Source of the DNA: Carnobacterium divergens DSM 20623
Lineage (GTDB): Bacteria > Bacillota > Bacilli > Lactobacillales > Carnobacteriaceae
DNA length: 64,000 bases
Reading direction: 5' to 3'
NCBI RefSeq assembly: GCF_000744255.1
Contig: NZ_JQLO01000001.1
Location: 1,116,001-1,180,000, forward strand
Part shown: positions 1-10,043 of the stretch, in pieces
How the letters are laid out: the number at the start of each line of letters is the position of its first letter
Numbering within the stretch: the first letter of the stretch is position 1
The notes under the pieces: model-generated
Told to the model about the DNA's origin: nothing
Database searches by the model: none
What the model saw: the letters and a program-made list of their open reading frames with translations, nothing else
Translations under genes and position numbers: made by a program

Positions 1-2
1 AT

Positions 3-998
3 GTTTTAAAAGAAATTCATTTAGACAATAATCATTTGACAACTATTGATAAACTAGATAGTGATTTTTTAACTAAATTATTTGTAAACAATAATAATAT
101 TACCTCTCTAGATCATGTTAAAAATATCTCTCAAATTCAAAGTATTCTCATTGACAATAACGAATTAACTTCAATCATCAATCGACCTACATTGAAAGGC
201 TTGAGTGCAAATTCAAATAAAATCACTACCTTAAATGATTTAAATGCTCCATTTTTACAGCAAGCTAATTTAGATAACAATCAAATCGATTCAGTTCATA
301 TCATCTCAGCTCCGTATTTATCTAACTTGTCGTTACGTTCTAATAAATTAGTAACATTAGATGGTTTAGAAAAAGCAACAAATTTAACTCAACTTAATTT
401 ACTCTCTAATCAATTGAAAGATATTTCAGCTGTTAAATCCTTACCAAATTTATTACGTCTCGTGATACAAGAAAATCCAACTATTATAGATTTTTCTCCA
501 ATATCATCTGCTAACAAATTGATTCAATTATTGGCAAACGACTCAAACGTAACTCCAGCTAAACTCGCGCAATTAGGAAGTTTGAACCAGTTACAACTAC
601 TAGCTGTTTCAAATACTAAAAACTTGGCTGATGATTCAAAAATATCTTCTTTAGATTTTTTAACTGATTTCCCTGCGCTAACGTTATTAGCAATAGATGG
701 TCACTCCGTTTCTGATATTTCAAAAATTGGACAAACTAAAATTGAAACTTACAGTGCAAAAAATCAACAAATTAGACTTCCTCAAGTTGCTTTAGGGCAA
801 AAAACGATTCTAAATCTTTTAGATAAAGATAATAATTTCCCTTCAACTATCAATTTTAATACTCCTGGGGAAATTTCAACTAGTCATCCATTAAAGACAA
901 ACTATGTCCAATGGCATCAAGTTGGTGAAAATTCTTTAGAATTTTCAAGTTCTGACGATACTTTCTCGGGTTCAGTTAATCAACTCGTTATAAAATAA
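3..998 (+). CDS. Leucine-rich-repeat (internalin-like) surface protein, 3' part
   Basis: The reading frame is open from the first bases of the window, so the 5' end lies outside it; the TTG at 36 is inside a repeat and is not a credible start. Repeats of about 20-22 residues carry the LRR pattern (LxxLxLxxNxL/I, for example LSLRSNKLVTLDGL and LTQLNLLSNQLKDISAV). They are followed by a roughly 80-residue non-repeat tail rich in beta-prone residues, resembling the Ig-like domain after internalin LRRs. The protein stops at a TAA with no LPXTG motif, hydrophobic anchor or charged tail, so if exported it would be secreted or held non-covalently. The signal peptide cannot be seen. Function is inferred only: protein-protein or host-surface binding. 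Confidence 0.75.
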   Translation, partial: VLKEIHLDNNHLTTIDKLDSDFLTKLFVNNNNITSLDHVKNISQIQSILIDNNELTSIINRPTLKGLSANSNKITTLNDLNAPFLQQANLDNNQIDSVHIISAPYLSNLSLRSNKLVTLDGLEKATNLTQLNLLSNQLKDISAVKSLPNLLRLVIQENPTIIDFSPISSANKLIQLLANDSNVTPAKLAQLGSLNQLQLLAVSNTKNLADDSKISSLDFLTDFPALTLLAIDGHSVSDISKIGQTKIETYSAKNQQIRLPQVALGQKTILNLLDKDNNFPSTINFNTPGEISTSHPLKTNYVQWHQVGENSLEFSSSDDTFSGSVNQLVIK

Positions 999-1002
999 CG
1001 TC

Positions 1003-1040
1003 AAAAAAAGCCAAAATAAGTTTATTTTGGCTCTTTTTTT
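1003..1040. terminator. Bidirectional terminator between LRR gene and sbcC
   Basis: The inverted repeat agccaaaata / tattttggct (1009-1018 and 1023-1032) is flanked by A-runs on the left and a T-run on the right. It can therefore serve both the plus-strand LRR gene and the minus-strand sbcCD operon. Confidence 0.85.
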
Positions 1041-1056
1041 ATCTAAAAATTATAAA

Positions 1057-4000
1057 TTAATTTATATGAATACTCTTAATCTGACTTTTTCCTGTTCCAG
1101 ACGAGATTACTTGTAACTGATCTGGTATACGATCTTTTAGTTCTTTGACATGACTGATAATCCCTACTAAACGGCCACTGCCTTCGATATTCATAAGTGC
1201 ATCCATCGCTTCTTCTAAAGCATCTTCATCTAATGAACCAAATCCTTCATCGATAAACATCGTTTCGATTTGGATGCCTCCTGCGTGTTGTTGAACAACT
1301 TCTGATAAAGAAAGCGATAAGGATAGCGCCGCAATAAAACTTTCTCCACCAGATAACGTTCGAACATTTCGAATTCCGCCTGCATTATCATCATAGATAT
1401 TAATTTCTAAACCGGTATCCGTTTTACGACTACCTTCTTCCCGATTCAAATCAAATAAATACCGATTATTCGTTAATTGCTGCAAGCGTTCATTAGCTAC
1501 TATCAAGACTTCTTCCAAGAAATAGGTCAGTACATAACGTTCAAATCCCATTTTACTCTGATCTCCATCACCACTGGCAACGGCTGAAAGGTTCGTGATT
1601 TCTGTCAATAACTGCCACTTTTCAGCAGTGCTTGCTATTATTTTTTGTGCGGATTCAATAATGGACTGATTGGCTTTTTTCATTTGTTCTTGCACTATTT
1701 TATGATGCTCTTGTTTTTCAAGTTGTTCTTCTAGTTCATCTAAAACTTTTTCAATTAACTCTAATTCAGGTTTTTCTTGATTTTTTAATTGCTCTTGAAC
1801 TTCTTGTAAGCTTTTTGAAATACGGTAATGTTCTTTTTCAAAATCTTGAATTTCTTTTTCTAATTGATCGCTATCAATTGACTCGCTTAAAAGCTCTTTG
1901 ACGTCGTTTAACTGAACAAAAATAGATTCATTTAGTTGCTTTTGAATTTGTTCAGATAATTCATTAATACGAATTTCATTTTGTTTCACAGCTTCGTTAA
2001 GATGCTTTTCTTCATATGTTAATTTTTGGAACAATTGCTCCGTTTCGGCTTTTTGTCGCATTTTTTCTTGATAGGTCGTATCCCAATTTTTAACTTCTGT
2101 AGTGAGTTTTATAAGGGCTGTTTCGATATCTACAACCGTTTGATAATCTGTTGAAATTGATTTTCTTAAACTCTTTTCTTCACCGATTAATTGTTGAAGA
2201 TTTAATTTCGAAGATTGGGTTGTTTGGAGCAATGTTTCTTTTTTTGTCTGAGTCGTTAGTAGGGTATCCGTAAGTGTTGTTAACTGTTTTTCTATTTGTT
2301 GATGCTCTTTTAAAACATCCTTTTTAGTTTCCAGTTTGTCGTTAATTGCTAATAATTGCTGTTGAATCAAAGCTAGTTCCCTGTTTATTTCCTGTGGTGG
2401 CTCAGCTGAAAAATAACTATCTGTTGCTTTCTGTAAGGCATCTTTTATTTTTATTATTTGACTGTTTTGTAATTTCAAAGTGGCCTCAATCGCTATTTTT
2501 TCTTCAGTTCGTTGGGCAACTTTTGCTTCAGCAATTTCTAGCTCTTGGGTTAATTCTTGACTTGTTTTTTGAGGGAGCGTTCCTAAATTTTCGATAGGAT
2601 GTTCCTTAGAACCACATACCGGGCAAGGTTCACCATCAATTAAACTTTCACTTAATTGTAAAATTTGTATTTTTGCCCAATCACTTTTAATTTGTTTTAG
2701 CTTTTCATTGTCTTGGAACAACCGTTCATTTAACTCTTTTAATTGCTTGATTCCTCTTTTTACAAGCAACTCGCTTTCAGCTTGTTGGTTTTCTAGTGAA
2801 CTAAGCTCCAATAACTTGCTCATCTTTGCATCTAATTGATAGCGTATTTTTTCTAACTCATTAAATGATTGAAGCATTTTTTCAAGGGCTGTTAGCTTTA
2901 CACTCTTTTTATTTTTTTCTGTTTCAAATTCCATGATTTTTTGTTTAATTGAAGCAAGCTCTTTTTCTTCTGCTTCGATTTCTTTTGTTGTTTTATTTAT
3001 TAACTGCATCAATTCATCGAGTTGTTCTATGGTAATTTTTTGCTGTTCTAATTGATTGATCTCGATTTTCTTAGTTGCTTGTTCCGGTTCCATTCGTTGA
3101 ACATTTTCTAAGTCTAGCATTGCTCTTTTTAACTGTTGTTCTTTTTCTAATTTTTCTGAGGTTATGGCTCCTAATTTATTTTTCAACTCATCTTTTCCAA
3201 CAATTAATTCTTCTTGTTTTGACAAGTTAAACTCTATTTTTTTTGCTTCTTTATATTCTAGCAATTGCTCTTTTTTTTGTTTTATTTCAGGTTCCTTATT
3301 TTTTAATTGTTCACCTTCATTTGTTAATCGTTCTTTTTCAGTAAATAATTGCACTATCCGTTGACTCATTTGCCATTTTTCAGTCACTCTCGCTTCTTCT
3401 TTTTTTAGCTGTACAATGTCTTTTTCTGTAATTAAAATGGCTTGTTTCAATTGATTTTGCTGCTGAATCAACGCTTCATATTCTTTTTGGGTTTTAGCTT
3501 GTCCCGTTTCAAAATCGATTGTAGGCTTAACCAGCCACTGTGCTTGATTTAAAATTAACGTAAACTCTTTTTCTTGATCTTTGATTTCTAAGCTAATTTC
3601 CTTTTTTTGTTCTTTCAATTTTTCACTAAATAAACGATAAGGCTCTGTTCCAAAAAGTTTGCGAAGTATCTTCTCTTTCTCGTTGCTATTCGCATTTAAA
3701 AAACGTCTGAAATCACCTTGTGGCAACATAATGATTTGTCTAAATTGTTCATCTTCTAGTTGCACGACTTCTTGAATTACTTGGTTTACTTCTGTTGTTT
3801 TTGAAAAATGATTTAGCTCAACTCCCATTTCATCATATATGGTAATCGTCGCTTTTGCTTTCACTTCTCGTGTGCCTTCTCCACGTTTCTTTGCTAATGT
3901 TTGTTCTGGAACTCTTTCAATTTGATACGTTTTATTTTGAGCTGTAAAAACAAACGTTACTTTTGTTTCTTGAGTAGGCTTTGCAAAGGTTGAACGCATT

Positions 4001-4191
4001 TCTTTTGGCTCACGGTTCAAACCATTTGTTCTTCCAAATAACGCATAACTCATACCATCAAAAATCGTCGTCTTTCCAGCACCCGTTTTCCCTGATATCA
4101 AGAAAATATGGTTTTGATAAAATGAAGTGAAATCGATGGTTTCATTTAAATAAGGACCAAAGGCTTCCAAGGTTAATTTAATTGGTTTCAT
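1057..4191 (-). CDS. sbcC: Nuclease SbcCD subunit C (SMC-like ATPase)
   Basis: This is the ATPase arm of the SbcCD (Rad50/Mre11-type) complex, which opens DNA hairpins and processes double-strand ends. The 1044 residues fit the family. The N-terminus has the Walker A motif GKTGAGKTT near residue 34. Two long, K/E/Q-rich coiled-coil stretches flank a zinc-hook CPVC motif near residue 522. The C-terminus has the ABC signature LSGGESF and Walker B MFIDEGFGSLDED. The start overlaps the sbcD stop by 4 nt, which implies translational coupling. Long open frames on the opposite strand here are shadows of the low-complexity coiled coil. Confidence 0.96.
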   Translation of the reverse strand: MKPIKLTLEAFGPYLNETIDFTSFYQNHIFLISGKTGAGKTTIFDGMSYALFGRTNGLNREPKEMRSTFAKPTQETKVTFVFTAQNKTYQIERVPEQTLAKKRGEGTREVKAKATITIYDEMGVELNHFSKTTEVNQVIQEVVQLEDEQFRQIIMLPQGDFRRFLNANSNEKEKILRKLFGTEPYRLFSEKLKEQKKEISLEIKDQEKEFTLILNQAQWLVKPTIDFETGQAKTQKEYEALIQQQNQLKQAILITEKDIVQLKKEEARVTEKWQMSQRIVQLFTEKERLTNEGEQLKNKEPEIKQKKEQLLEYKEAKKIEFNLSKQEELIVGKDELKNKLGAITSEKLEKEQQLKRAMLDLENVQRMEPEQATKKIEINQLEQQKITIEQLDELMQLINKTTKEIEAEEKELASIKQKIMEFETEKNKKSVKLTALEKMLQSFNELEKIRYQLDAKMSKLLELSSLENQQAESELLVKRGIKQLKELNERLFQDNEKLKQIKSDWAKIQILQLSESLIDGEPCPVCGSKEHPIENLGTLPQKTSQELTQELEIAEAKVAQRTEEKIAIEATLKLQNSQIIKIKDALQKATDSYFSAEPPQEINRELALIQQQLLAINDKLETKKDVLKEHQQIEKQLTTLTDTLLTTQTKKETLLQTTQSSKLNLQQLIGEEKSLRKSISTDYQTVVDIETALIKLTTEVKNWDTTYQEKMRQKAETEQLFQKLTYEEKHLNEAVKQNEIRINELSEQIQKQLNESIFVQLNDVKELLSESIDSDQLEKEIQDFEKEHYRISKSLQEVQEQLKNQEKPELELIEKVLDELEEQLEKQEHHKIVQEQMKKANQSIIESAQKIIASTAEKWQLLTEITNLSAVASGDGDQSKMGFERYVLTYFLEEVLIVANERLQQLTNNRYLFDLNREEGSRKTDTGLEINIYDDNAGGIRNVRTLSGGESFIAALSLSLSLSEVVQQHAGGIQIETMFIDEGFGSLDEDALEEAMDALMNIEGSGRLVGIISHVKELKDRIPDQLQVISSGTGKSQIKSIHIN

Positions 4192-5342
4192 TGCGTCTGA
4201 TCCTCCTCTTCAATTTTTAATTGAGCAAAAATAGTCGTTAGTAAGTCTGTTTGTTGCTTACTTAAAGAATCTCCTGTTACTTCTTGGTAATATTTTTCAA
4301 ACAGTGCCCTCGGGGAACTTTGCTGAATTTTCTCTTTATTCAACTGACCCATTTTGCTAAGTAACCCTGTTTTGTCTAACCGTTCCATTCCTAAGACATT
4401 TGGGTAAATTTCTCTTAACCGATTCATTGCATCAGGAATAATTTGAGTATCTTTTAGTTGAATAAATAAATAATCGTCTTTTTTTTGTGTTTCATAATAA
4501 TCTCTTGCTGTCAGGTCATCAAAAAAACCTGTTAAAACTCGCAATGATTTTGTTGACTCAACGGGATAGAAAGTGTTTTTTAAGTTCCCCTCATCTGTCA
4601 ACTCAATTAGTTTAAATCCTTTTGCTTGATTTGCTTCTGAGACTGAAAATTTTAATAATGTTCCTGAATATTGAATCCGTTCATGGCGGCTTGCATTTGG
4701 ATTATGCAAATGCCCTAATGCAACATAGTCAAAATCTTTAAATACACTTGCTGAAACTTGATCCAATCCCCCAACGGTTACTTCTGTTTCAGAATCTGTT
4801 CTTAAACTCCCTGCAACAAATAAATGAGCAACTAGCACCTGATGATAATTTGGGTCAAAAGATTTTTTCATTTCTTCAACAACGCGTTTTGCTGCTAATT
4901 CATGTGTTGTAAGACTGGAGTCACCAAAATAAAGCCTCGCATCAATCGGTTCAAAATACGGCAGTAAAAAGAACTGCGTATTGCCGAGAACAATCGGTTT
5001 TAAACTATCTTCAATTTTTGTAACTAAGTGAAAATTCAGAAACTCATACCACGGTCCTCCTGTTGCTAAACGTGTACTGCTGTCATGATTTCCTGATACA
5101 ACAAGCAAGGGGATTTTTTGAACAATATTTAATTCCATTAACATTTTATTTAATAGTAAAACTGCTTCTGCTGGGGGAACAGCACGGTCATATAAATCTC
5201 CAGCAATCACGATTGCATCTACTTTTTCTTTAACGGCAACTTCTACTAATTGTCGATAAACTTCTTCTTGTTCTTTTAACAATTGAAATCCGTGGATTTT
5301 TTTTCCAATATGCCAATCAGCTGTGTGAATAAATTTCATCAT
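4188..5342 (-). CDS. sbcD: Nuclease SbcCD subunit D (Mre11-type exonuclease)
   Basis: This is the metallophosphoesterase subunit that cuts DNA in complex with SbcC. The 384 residues carry the phosphodiesterase motifs in order: HTADWHIGK at residue 5, GDLYDR, SGNHD and GHLHNP, which supply the two-metal ligands. Two consecutive ATG codons (5342 and 5339) follow an AGGAG ribosome-binding site; I kept the first. It is first in a two-gene operon with sbcC, overlapping by 4 nt. Confidence 0.96.
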   Translation of the reverse strand: MMKFIHTADWHIGKKIHGFQLLKEQEEVYRQLVEVAVKEKVDAIVIAGDLYDRAVPPAEAVLLLNKMLMELNIVQKIPLLVVSGNHDSSTRLATGGPWYEFLNFHLVTKIEDSLKPIVLGNTQFFLLPYFEPIDARLYFGDSSLTTHELAAKRVVEEMKKSFDPNYHQVLVAHLFVAGSLRTDSETEVTVGGLDQVSASVFKDFDYVALGHLHNPNASRHERIQYSGTLLKFSVSEANQAKGFKLIELTDEGNLKNTFYPVESTKSLRVLTGFFDDLTARDYYETQKKDDYLFIQLKDTQIIPDAMNRLREIYPNVLGMERLDKTGLLSKMGQLNKEKIQQSSPRALFEKYYQEVTGDSLSKQQTDLLTTIFAQLKIEEEDQTQ

Positions 5343-5556
5343 TTTTAACTCCTGTCTTTATCCTATTTAGTATACCAAAATACCCCTTTAATCGGAGAGT
5401 TTATTTTCCTTTGAAAATGACTATCTTTCAAATTAAACACTTGCTATCTGTTTGATTTTCTTGCATACTATTAACTATAAAACGACTTTTTAAAAGGTCG
5501 CTTTTTTAAAATTACTATTGCTTAAATAATGATTTTATTTAATTATGAAAGGTTGA

Positions 5557-6183
5557 GTGCAATTGTTCTATCGTTTTGTTCGCCAAGTGGCTCGTTTTGT
5601 AGTATTTGTTTTAAATGGAAACTCTCGTTATCAACACAAAGAACGAATTCCAACTGAAGGTTCTTATATTTTAGTAGGGCCTCATCGAACCTGGTTTGAC
5701 CCTATTTATTTTGCTCTGGCAGGTAGTCCAAAGTGTTTTTCATTTATGGCTAAAGAAGAGTTATTTAAAAATCCGATTCTACGTTGGATTATGGTTCATG
5801 CTAACGCCTTTCCAGTAAATCGTGAAAATCCAGGACCTAGCGTCATTAAAAAACCAGTGAAAATTTTAAAAGAAGGAAAGTTAAGTCTTATTATGTTCCC
5901 TAGTGGTACCAGACACTCTTCTGAATTAAAAGGAGGCGCTGCTACAATTGCTAAATTAAGTGGGGTTCCATTAGTTCCAGCAGTCTTCCAAGGTCCTTTA
6001 ACCATTAAAGGGTTGCTTTCTCGCAAACCAGTAACGGTTAATTTTGGTGATTCGATTTACATTGATCGCAAAATGAAGTTAGATAAAGAAAGCTTAAAAT
6101 TGATTGAAGATCAAATGCAAGCTGCTTTTGATCAATTAGATTATGAAGTTGATCCATCATTTAAATACGAACCTAAAAAATAA
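5557..6183 (+). CDS. 1-acyl-sn-glycerol-3-phosphate acyltransferase family protein
   Basis: This is a PlsC-type acyltransferase that would add an acyl chain to lysophosphatidic acid in phospholipid synthesis at the inner membrane face. At 208 residues it is in the family range. The catalytic HX4D motif is HRTWFD near residue 43. The second motif reads FPSGTR where most members have FPEGTR. The start is a GTG behind an AAAGG site. It stands alone between divergent or convergent genes, so it could be an accessory acyltransferase rather than the main PlsC. Confidence 0.85.
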   Translation: MQLFYRFVRQVARFVVFVLNGNSRYQHKERIPTEGSYILVGPHRTWFDPIYFALAGSPKCFSFMAKEELFKNPILRWIMVHANAFPVNRENPGPSVIKKPVKILKEGKLSLIMFPSGTRHSSELKGGAATIAKLSGVPLVPAVFQGPLTIKGLLSRKPVTVNFGDSIYIDRKMKLDKESLKLIEDQMQAAFDQLDYEVDPSFKYEPKK

Positions 6184-6190
6184 CATCTTA

Positions 6191-6236
6191 AAAACGTTAA
6201 ATCTAGCTTAGTTAGCTAAATTTAACGCTTTTTTTA
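6191..6236. terminator. Terminator after the plsC-like gene
   Basis: The stem cgttaaat...atttaacg (from 6195 and up to 6227) is extended by a near-matching inner tagct/agcta pair and followed by a T-run. A-rich sequence on the left may let it also serve the minus-strand YdcF-like gene. Confidence 0.75.
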
Positions 6237-7022
6237 TTTTCTTCCCAAAGATGGATATCGCTCTTTTATCCGTCTATAGGCAGTTTCAACAGAATCAGGT
6301 ATCGTCACATAAGCATGAAAATTTTGTCCATTTGGACCATAGCCCTCTCGTGTATCTGCTAGTCTTGGAAATTCTCCCATAACCAATGATATAAATCTTG
6401 AAATATCCCATTGATTGCTTACTACATTTTTTTTAAAAACCAAATTTGCTCCTCTCATTTCTACTAGAGGAATAAATGGAGCATAATTGATGACTTTAGT
6501 CTTTGTTTTAGCAAAATGTTTTCTAAAACAGGCATCTGCTCTTCTTTGCATTGTAGGATCTTGAACTAAAAGAATTTCTTTTGGAACTTCCATAACATTT
6601 TTTATTAACCTCAGCGCTTCTATCGCATTTTCACCACCATTAGTTGATCTTGTTTCAATAAAAATATCATCAGCTGGAATTGATTCATAATGAATAAGCA
6701 TTTCTTGAAATAATTCCGCTTCTGATTTATTTGCTGAGTCAATCCTTTGATAAGTGGGATGTTGTCCCATTAATTCTCGAAGTAAATCCGTTGTGTGACC
6801 TATTCCGCCTGTTAAAATTATGTTTTCTACTAATCCTTTATGATAACTATTAGCTACTACTTTACTTGTGTAAGGCAACCCATTCCCAGCTAAAACAAGT
6901 GTTTTAATTTGTTTTTTTCCACATTCTTTTTCTAGACTTTCTTTTGATAATTCATCAATGTTTCGATAAGCTAAAAAAAGTATTAGTTCATTCAAATCTG
7001 TCACTAATTGATTCATCGTCAT
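6234..7022 (-). CDS. YdcF family protein (DUF218)
   Basis: The 262 residues match the DUF218/YdcF group of SanA-like proteins. These have a Rossmann-like fold, and the E. coli member binds S-adenosylmethionine; the cellular role is not established. Visible blocks are TLVLAGNGLPYTS near residue 41, ILTGGIGHTTD near residue 69, the acidic ETRSTNGGENA motif typical of DUF218 near residue 122, and LVQDPTMQRRA near residue 151. No signal peptide or membrane segment is seen, so it should be cytoplasmic. A GGGAG site lies 8 nt before the ATG. Confidence 0.8.
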   Translation of the reverse strand: MTMNQLVTDLNELILFLAYRNIDELSKESLEKECGKKQIKTLVLAGNGLPYTSKVVANSYHKGLVENIILTGGIGHTTDLLRELMGQHPTYQRIDSANKSEAELFQEMLIHYESIPADDIFIETRSTNGGENAIEALRLIKNVMEVPKEILLVQDPTMQRRADACFRKHFAKTKTKVINYAPFIPLVEMRGANLVFKKNVVSNQWDISRFISLVMGEFPRLADTREGYGPNGQNFHAYVTIPDSVETAYRRIKERYPSLGRK

Positions 7023-7218
7023 TGTGCAAACTCCCTTAATTAATATGTATTACCCTTTTTTATCAGTATACACAACACGCCTATAAAATCATAGTGCTAC
7101 TATCGTGATGTCTTATAAGACATAAAACTTTATTTATCCTTGAAACCTTGATATTATGAAATTCTTAAAATACTTTTAATTTTTCCAAACTAATAAAATA
7201 CAGAAAAATACCTTTAGT

Positions 7219-7247
7219 GTTACAGTTTGTTAAATATATGCTATAAT
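7219..7247 (+). promoter_or_regulatory. Sigma-A promoter for the 7270 gene
   Basis: GTTACA (7219-7224) and a perfect TATAAT (7242-7247) are separated by 17 bp. The TGC before the -10 makes it an extended -10 promoter. An AAAAAGGAG ribosome-binding site follows before the ATG at 7270. Confidence 0.75.
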
Positions 7248-7269
7248 CAAATAAAAAAGGAGTATCGCG

Positions 7270-8097
7270 ATGTTAAGTAAAGAACTGATTTCCACCATAA
7301 AAAAAGAATTATCAGACCTAGTTACAAACCTAGATGAATCGAATGTACATAGCACATGTAGATCATTGGGACACTATATAGGATTTTTAGAAAACGGCCA
7401 CGCTCTCCACTTAGATGTTACTTTAGAAGCCGTTCAAACGATGCCTCATGAACAAATTATTGAACTGAAAAATACCCCCTATGAGAAAGCAACTGACTTA
7501 AGTTTCTCTTGGTTAGCTAATAACGACGATGAAGTGAATTCCTTTTCTTCAAAACATTCAATTAATCCTAAAAGTATTATTCAAGAAAAAAATTCACCCC
7601 GAAAAAAACAAGGGCGTACTTATATAGGCAAACTTAATCGTCAACTAAAAGGTGGTTTTCTAGCTCCCCATAACAACGTCTATGTACCTGAATCCGTTAT
7701 CCGCAGTCAAGGCTTAAATCACAACGACTCTATTGAAGCTACATTACTTTTTAAAACACCTGAAACTAAGCGGAATAAATATGATTACAGAGTGATTGAA
7801 CGAGCAAATAATCATGATGGAGAGAAACGATTACAATTAAATCATTGTATTGTAAAATATGATCCTACCATCAATCGTTTTTATTTCGATTCAACTTTGG
7901 ACGACACTACGATTAGTCATCAAAATAAGACGATGAAATTTTTGCTAAATGATTGGGATACTGAACCTTTTTTCATTAAAGAAGGCGATATTATTGATTA
8001 TGCTTTTTTTGAAAATGATTGTCAAAAAGGACGTATTTGTTGGAAACATGGTAACCCTGAAACAATAAAAGATGGCAATCATTCATTTATCCACTAA
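7270..8097 (+). CDS. Hypothetical protein, 275 aa, with possible nucleic-acid-binding middle domain
   Basis: I do not recognise this protein. Expression is credible: strong promoter, AAGGAG site, ATG and a strong terminator. Residues 1-85 are charged and helical. Residues 86-115 are a polar linker. Residues 116-165 (from RTYIGKLNRQLKGGF, through NNVYVPESVIR, to the NDSIEATL stretch) have the spacing of a small beta-barrel of the cold-shock/S1 type. That resemblance is weak and is inference only. The C-terminal third is acidic with a DIIDYAFFEND segment. It has no membrane segment or signal peptide, so it is probably cytoplasmic, and it is transcribed alone. Confidence 0.6.
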   Translation: MLSKELISTIKKELSDLVTNLDESNVHSTCRSLGHYIGFLENGHALHLDVTLEAVQTMPHEQIIELKNTPYEKATDLSFSWLANNDDEVNSFSSKHSINPKSIIQEKNSPRKKQGRTYIGKLNRQLKGGFLAPHNNVYVPESVIRSQGLNHNDSIEATLLFKTPETKRNKYDYRVIERANNHDGEKRLQLNHCIVKYDPTINRFYFDSTLDDTTISHQNKTMKFLLNDWDTEPFFIKEGDIIDYAFFENDCQKGRICWKHGNPETIKDGNHSFIH

Positions 8098-8098
8098 T

Positions 8099-8156
8099 AA
8101 AAAAACTTTTTCAAACAGAAGGCATGGGAGTGCTCTTGTTTGAAGAAGTTTTTTTC
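8099..8156. terminator. Strong terminator after the 7270 gene
   Basis: An 18-bp stem with one mismatch pairs the arm ending ...caaaca (8099-8117) with tgtttg...ttttt (8138-8156), and a T-run follows. The long A/T arms make it usable in both directions. Confidence 0.85.
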
Positions 8157-8264
8157 TAATTCCCATGATTTGATATCACTAAAATAATGTAAATTTAATT
8201 AACTATTAAGCTTATAAAAAAAGAAAGCTATTAGCTAAAAAACCAATAACCTCCTTATTTTTTA

Positions 8265-10043
8265 TTAACTTTCTTCACTATTTTGTAGACGATACATATC
8301 GTAATAAATACCACCAAGGTCAATCAATTCATCATGGCTCCCTCGCTCGACTATTTCACCATGATCTAATACCAGGATTAAGTTTGCATCTCGAATCGTT
8401 GAAAGACGATGTGCAATCGCAATCGTAGTACGACCCTTACGCATTTTTTTTAATCCCTCTTGAATCAAAGTTTCTGTTTCCGTGTCAATATTGGCAGTTG
8501 CTTCATCAAGCACTAGAATTTTAGGATCCGTCACGATTGTTCTAGCAAATGAAATTAGTTGCTTTTGTCCGCTAGAATAGCTTGCCCCTCGTTCAATAAC
8601 TTTTGATTCGTAATCATTTGGCAGTTGATTAATAAATGTATCTGCTTGAACAAAACGAGCAGCATCTTCAATCGCCGCATCACTAATTAATGGATTCATT
8701 AAACGAATATTATTTTTAATGTTGCCATAAAATAAGAAAGAATCCTGTAGCACTAATCCCATTTTTTGACGAAGTTCTGTAATAGGATAATTTTTGATTG
8801 ATTTTCCATCAATTAAAATATCTCCTTCATAAAATTCGTAAAAACGCATCATTACATTGATAATTGAACTTTTCCCGCTTCCAGTATGTCCGACTAAAGC
8901 TACTGTCTCACCAGGATTTGCAGTAAAACTAATATGGTGCAATACATTGTGTTCTCCATCATAAGAAAAACTTACATCTTTAAATTCAATTTTAGCATCT
9001 TGAATGGTTTCAGCTGCCTGTTCGCTTTGAGCTGGACTCAATTCTTGATTGTCCATTATTCTTAAAACACGTCCACTAGAAACCATTCCGTCTTGAAAAA
9101 TACTCAAATTATCCATCATATTTGTCATTGGGTTAAAGAAACTTTGAACATAAGAAATAAACGCGTAAATCACTCCGACACTAACGGGTTCTTTTAAGGC
9201 ATCATAACCAAAAAATCCTAATACAACCGCTAACGAAAAAGTATACAATAAATTAATGATTGGACCTAATAACAGCGCATTTGTTTTAACCATTGCGACT
9301 CTTGATCTATAATATGATTCATTAGTTTCGTTGAATTCTTTCTGCAATCGTTTTTCTTGTCTAAATTGTTGAATAATACTCATACCAGAAATCGATTCAT
9401 TTAATTTGGTATTTAGTTGGCTCAATTTTTCTCGCATACCGCGATAAACTTTTGAACTGAAGCGTTGATAATACCATACGATAACTAGTAAAACTGGTAA
9501 AAACAATAAACACCATAACGCAATAGTCCGATTTAGTAAAAACATCGCTGTAAAAGCTGAAACAATTGCGAACAACCCTTGTAAGACAGTTAAATAGACA
9601 CCCCAAAAGTCTTTAATTGTTTCGGTATCGTTCGTCACTCTTGAAACAATTGATCCTGCTGGTGTTTGGTCGAAGTAACGCATTCCTAGCGTATGCAATT
9701 TTTCAAACAATTGATTTCGGATGTTTTGAACAGTTTTTTCCGTCGCCATTTGGTAAAGGTACATTTGCAAGAACCAAACAACAATTTTAACTAGAGTAAC
9801 TCCAAAATAAAGAGCTGCAAAGGTTAAAATCACTTGAGATGTCGCCGTTTTTGTAGTCAAGTAATCATCCATAAATACTTGTAAAATTTTAGGTAACATG
9901 ACATTGATAACTGCTAAACAAGCACCCCAAAAAATCGCTATAAAAAATTGTTTTTTGTACGGCTTCGCATAATAAAACATTCGTTTAACAATTTGAAATT
10001 GTTCTTTAAGTGGAATGGATTTGGACCAATCTGATTTTTCCAT
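8265..10043 (-). CDS. Heterodimeric ABC exporter subunit, catalytic-glutamate half (LmrD-like)
   Basis: This is a fused membrane-nucleotide-binding half-transporter of the multidrug/lipid exporter group. The N-terminal 330 residues hold six membrane segments. The ATPase domain has Walker A GHTGSGKSS, an unusual signature SSGQKQ instead of LSGGQ, and Walker B LVLDEATANID with the catalytic Glu present. It starts on the last base of the upstream partner's stop (TAATG). The off-consensus signature here and the off-consensus Walker B in the partner together make one degenerate ATP site, as in LmrCD and TM287/288. Substrate is unknown. Confidence 0.92.
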   Translation of the reverse strand: MEKSDWSKSIPLKEQFQIVKRMFYYAKPYKKQFFIAIFWGACLAVINVMLPKILQVFMDDYLTTKTATSQVILTFAALYFGVTLVKIVVWFLQMYLYQMATEKTVQNIRNQLFEKLHTLGMRYFDQTPAGSIVSRVTNDTETIKDFWGVYLTVLQGLFAIVSAFTAMFLLNRTIALWCLLFLPVLLVIVWYYQRFSSKVYRGMREKLSQLNTKLNESISGMSIIQQFRQEKRLQKEFNETNESYYRSRVAMVKTNALLLGPIINLLYTFSLAVVLGFFGYDALKEPVSVGVIYAFISYVQSFFNPMTNMMDNLSIFQDGMVSSGRVLRIMDNQELSPAQSEQAAETIQDAKIEFKDVSFSYDGEHNVLHHISFTANPGETVALVGHTGSGKSSIINVMMRFYEFYEGDILIDGKSIKNYPITELRQKMGLVLQDSFLFYGNIKNNIRLMNPLISDAAIEDAARFVQADTFINQLPNDYESKVIERGASYSSGQKQLISFARTIVTDPKILVLDEATANIDTETETLIQEGLKKMRKGRTTIAIAHRLSTIRDANLILVLDHGEIVERGSHDELIDLGGIYYDMYRLQNSEES

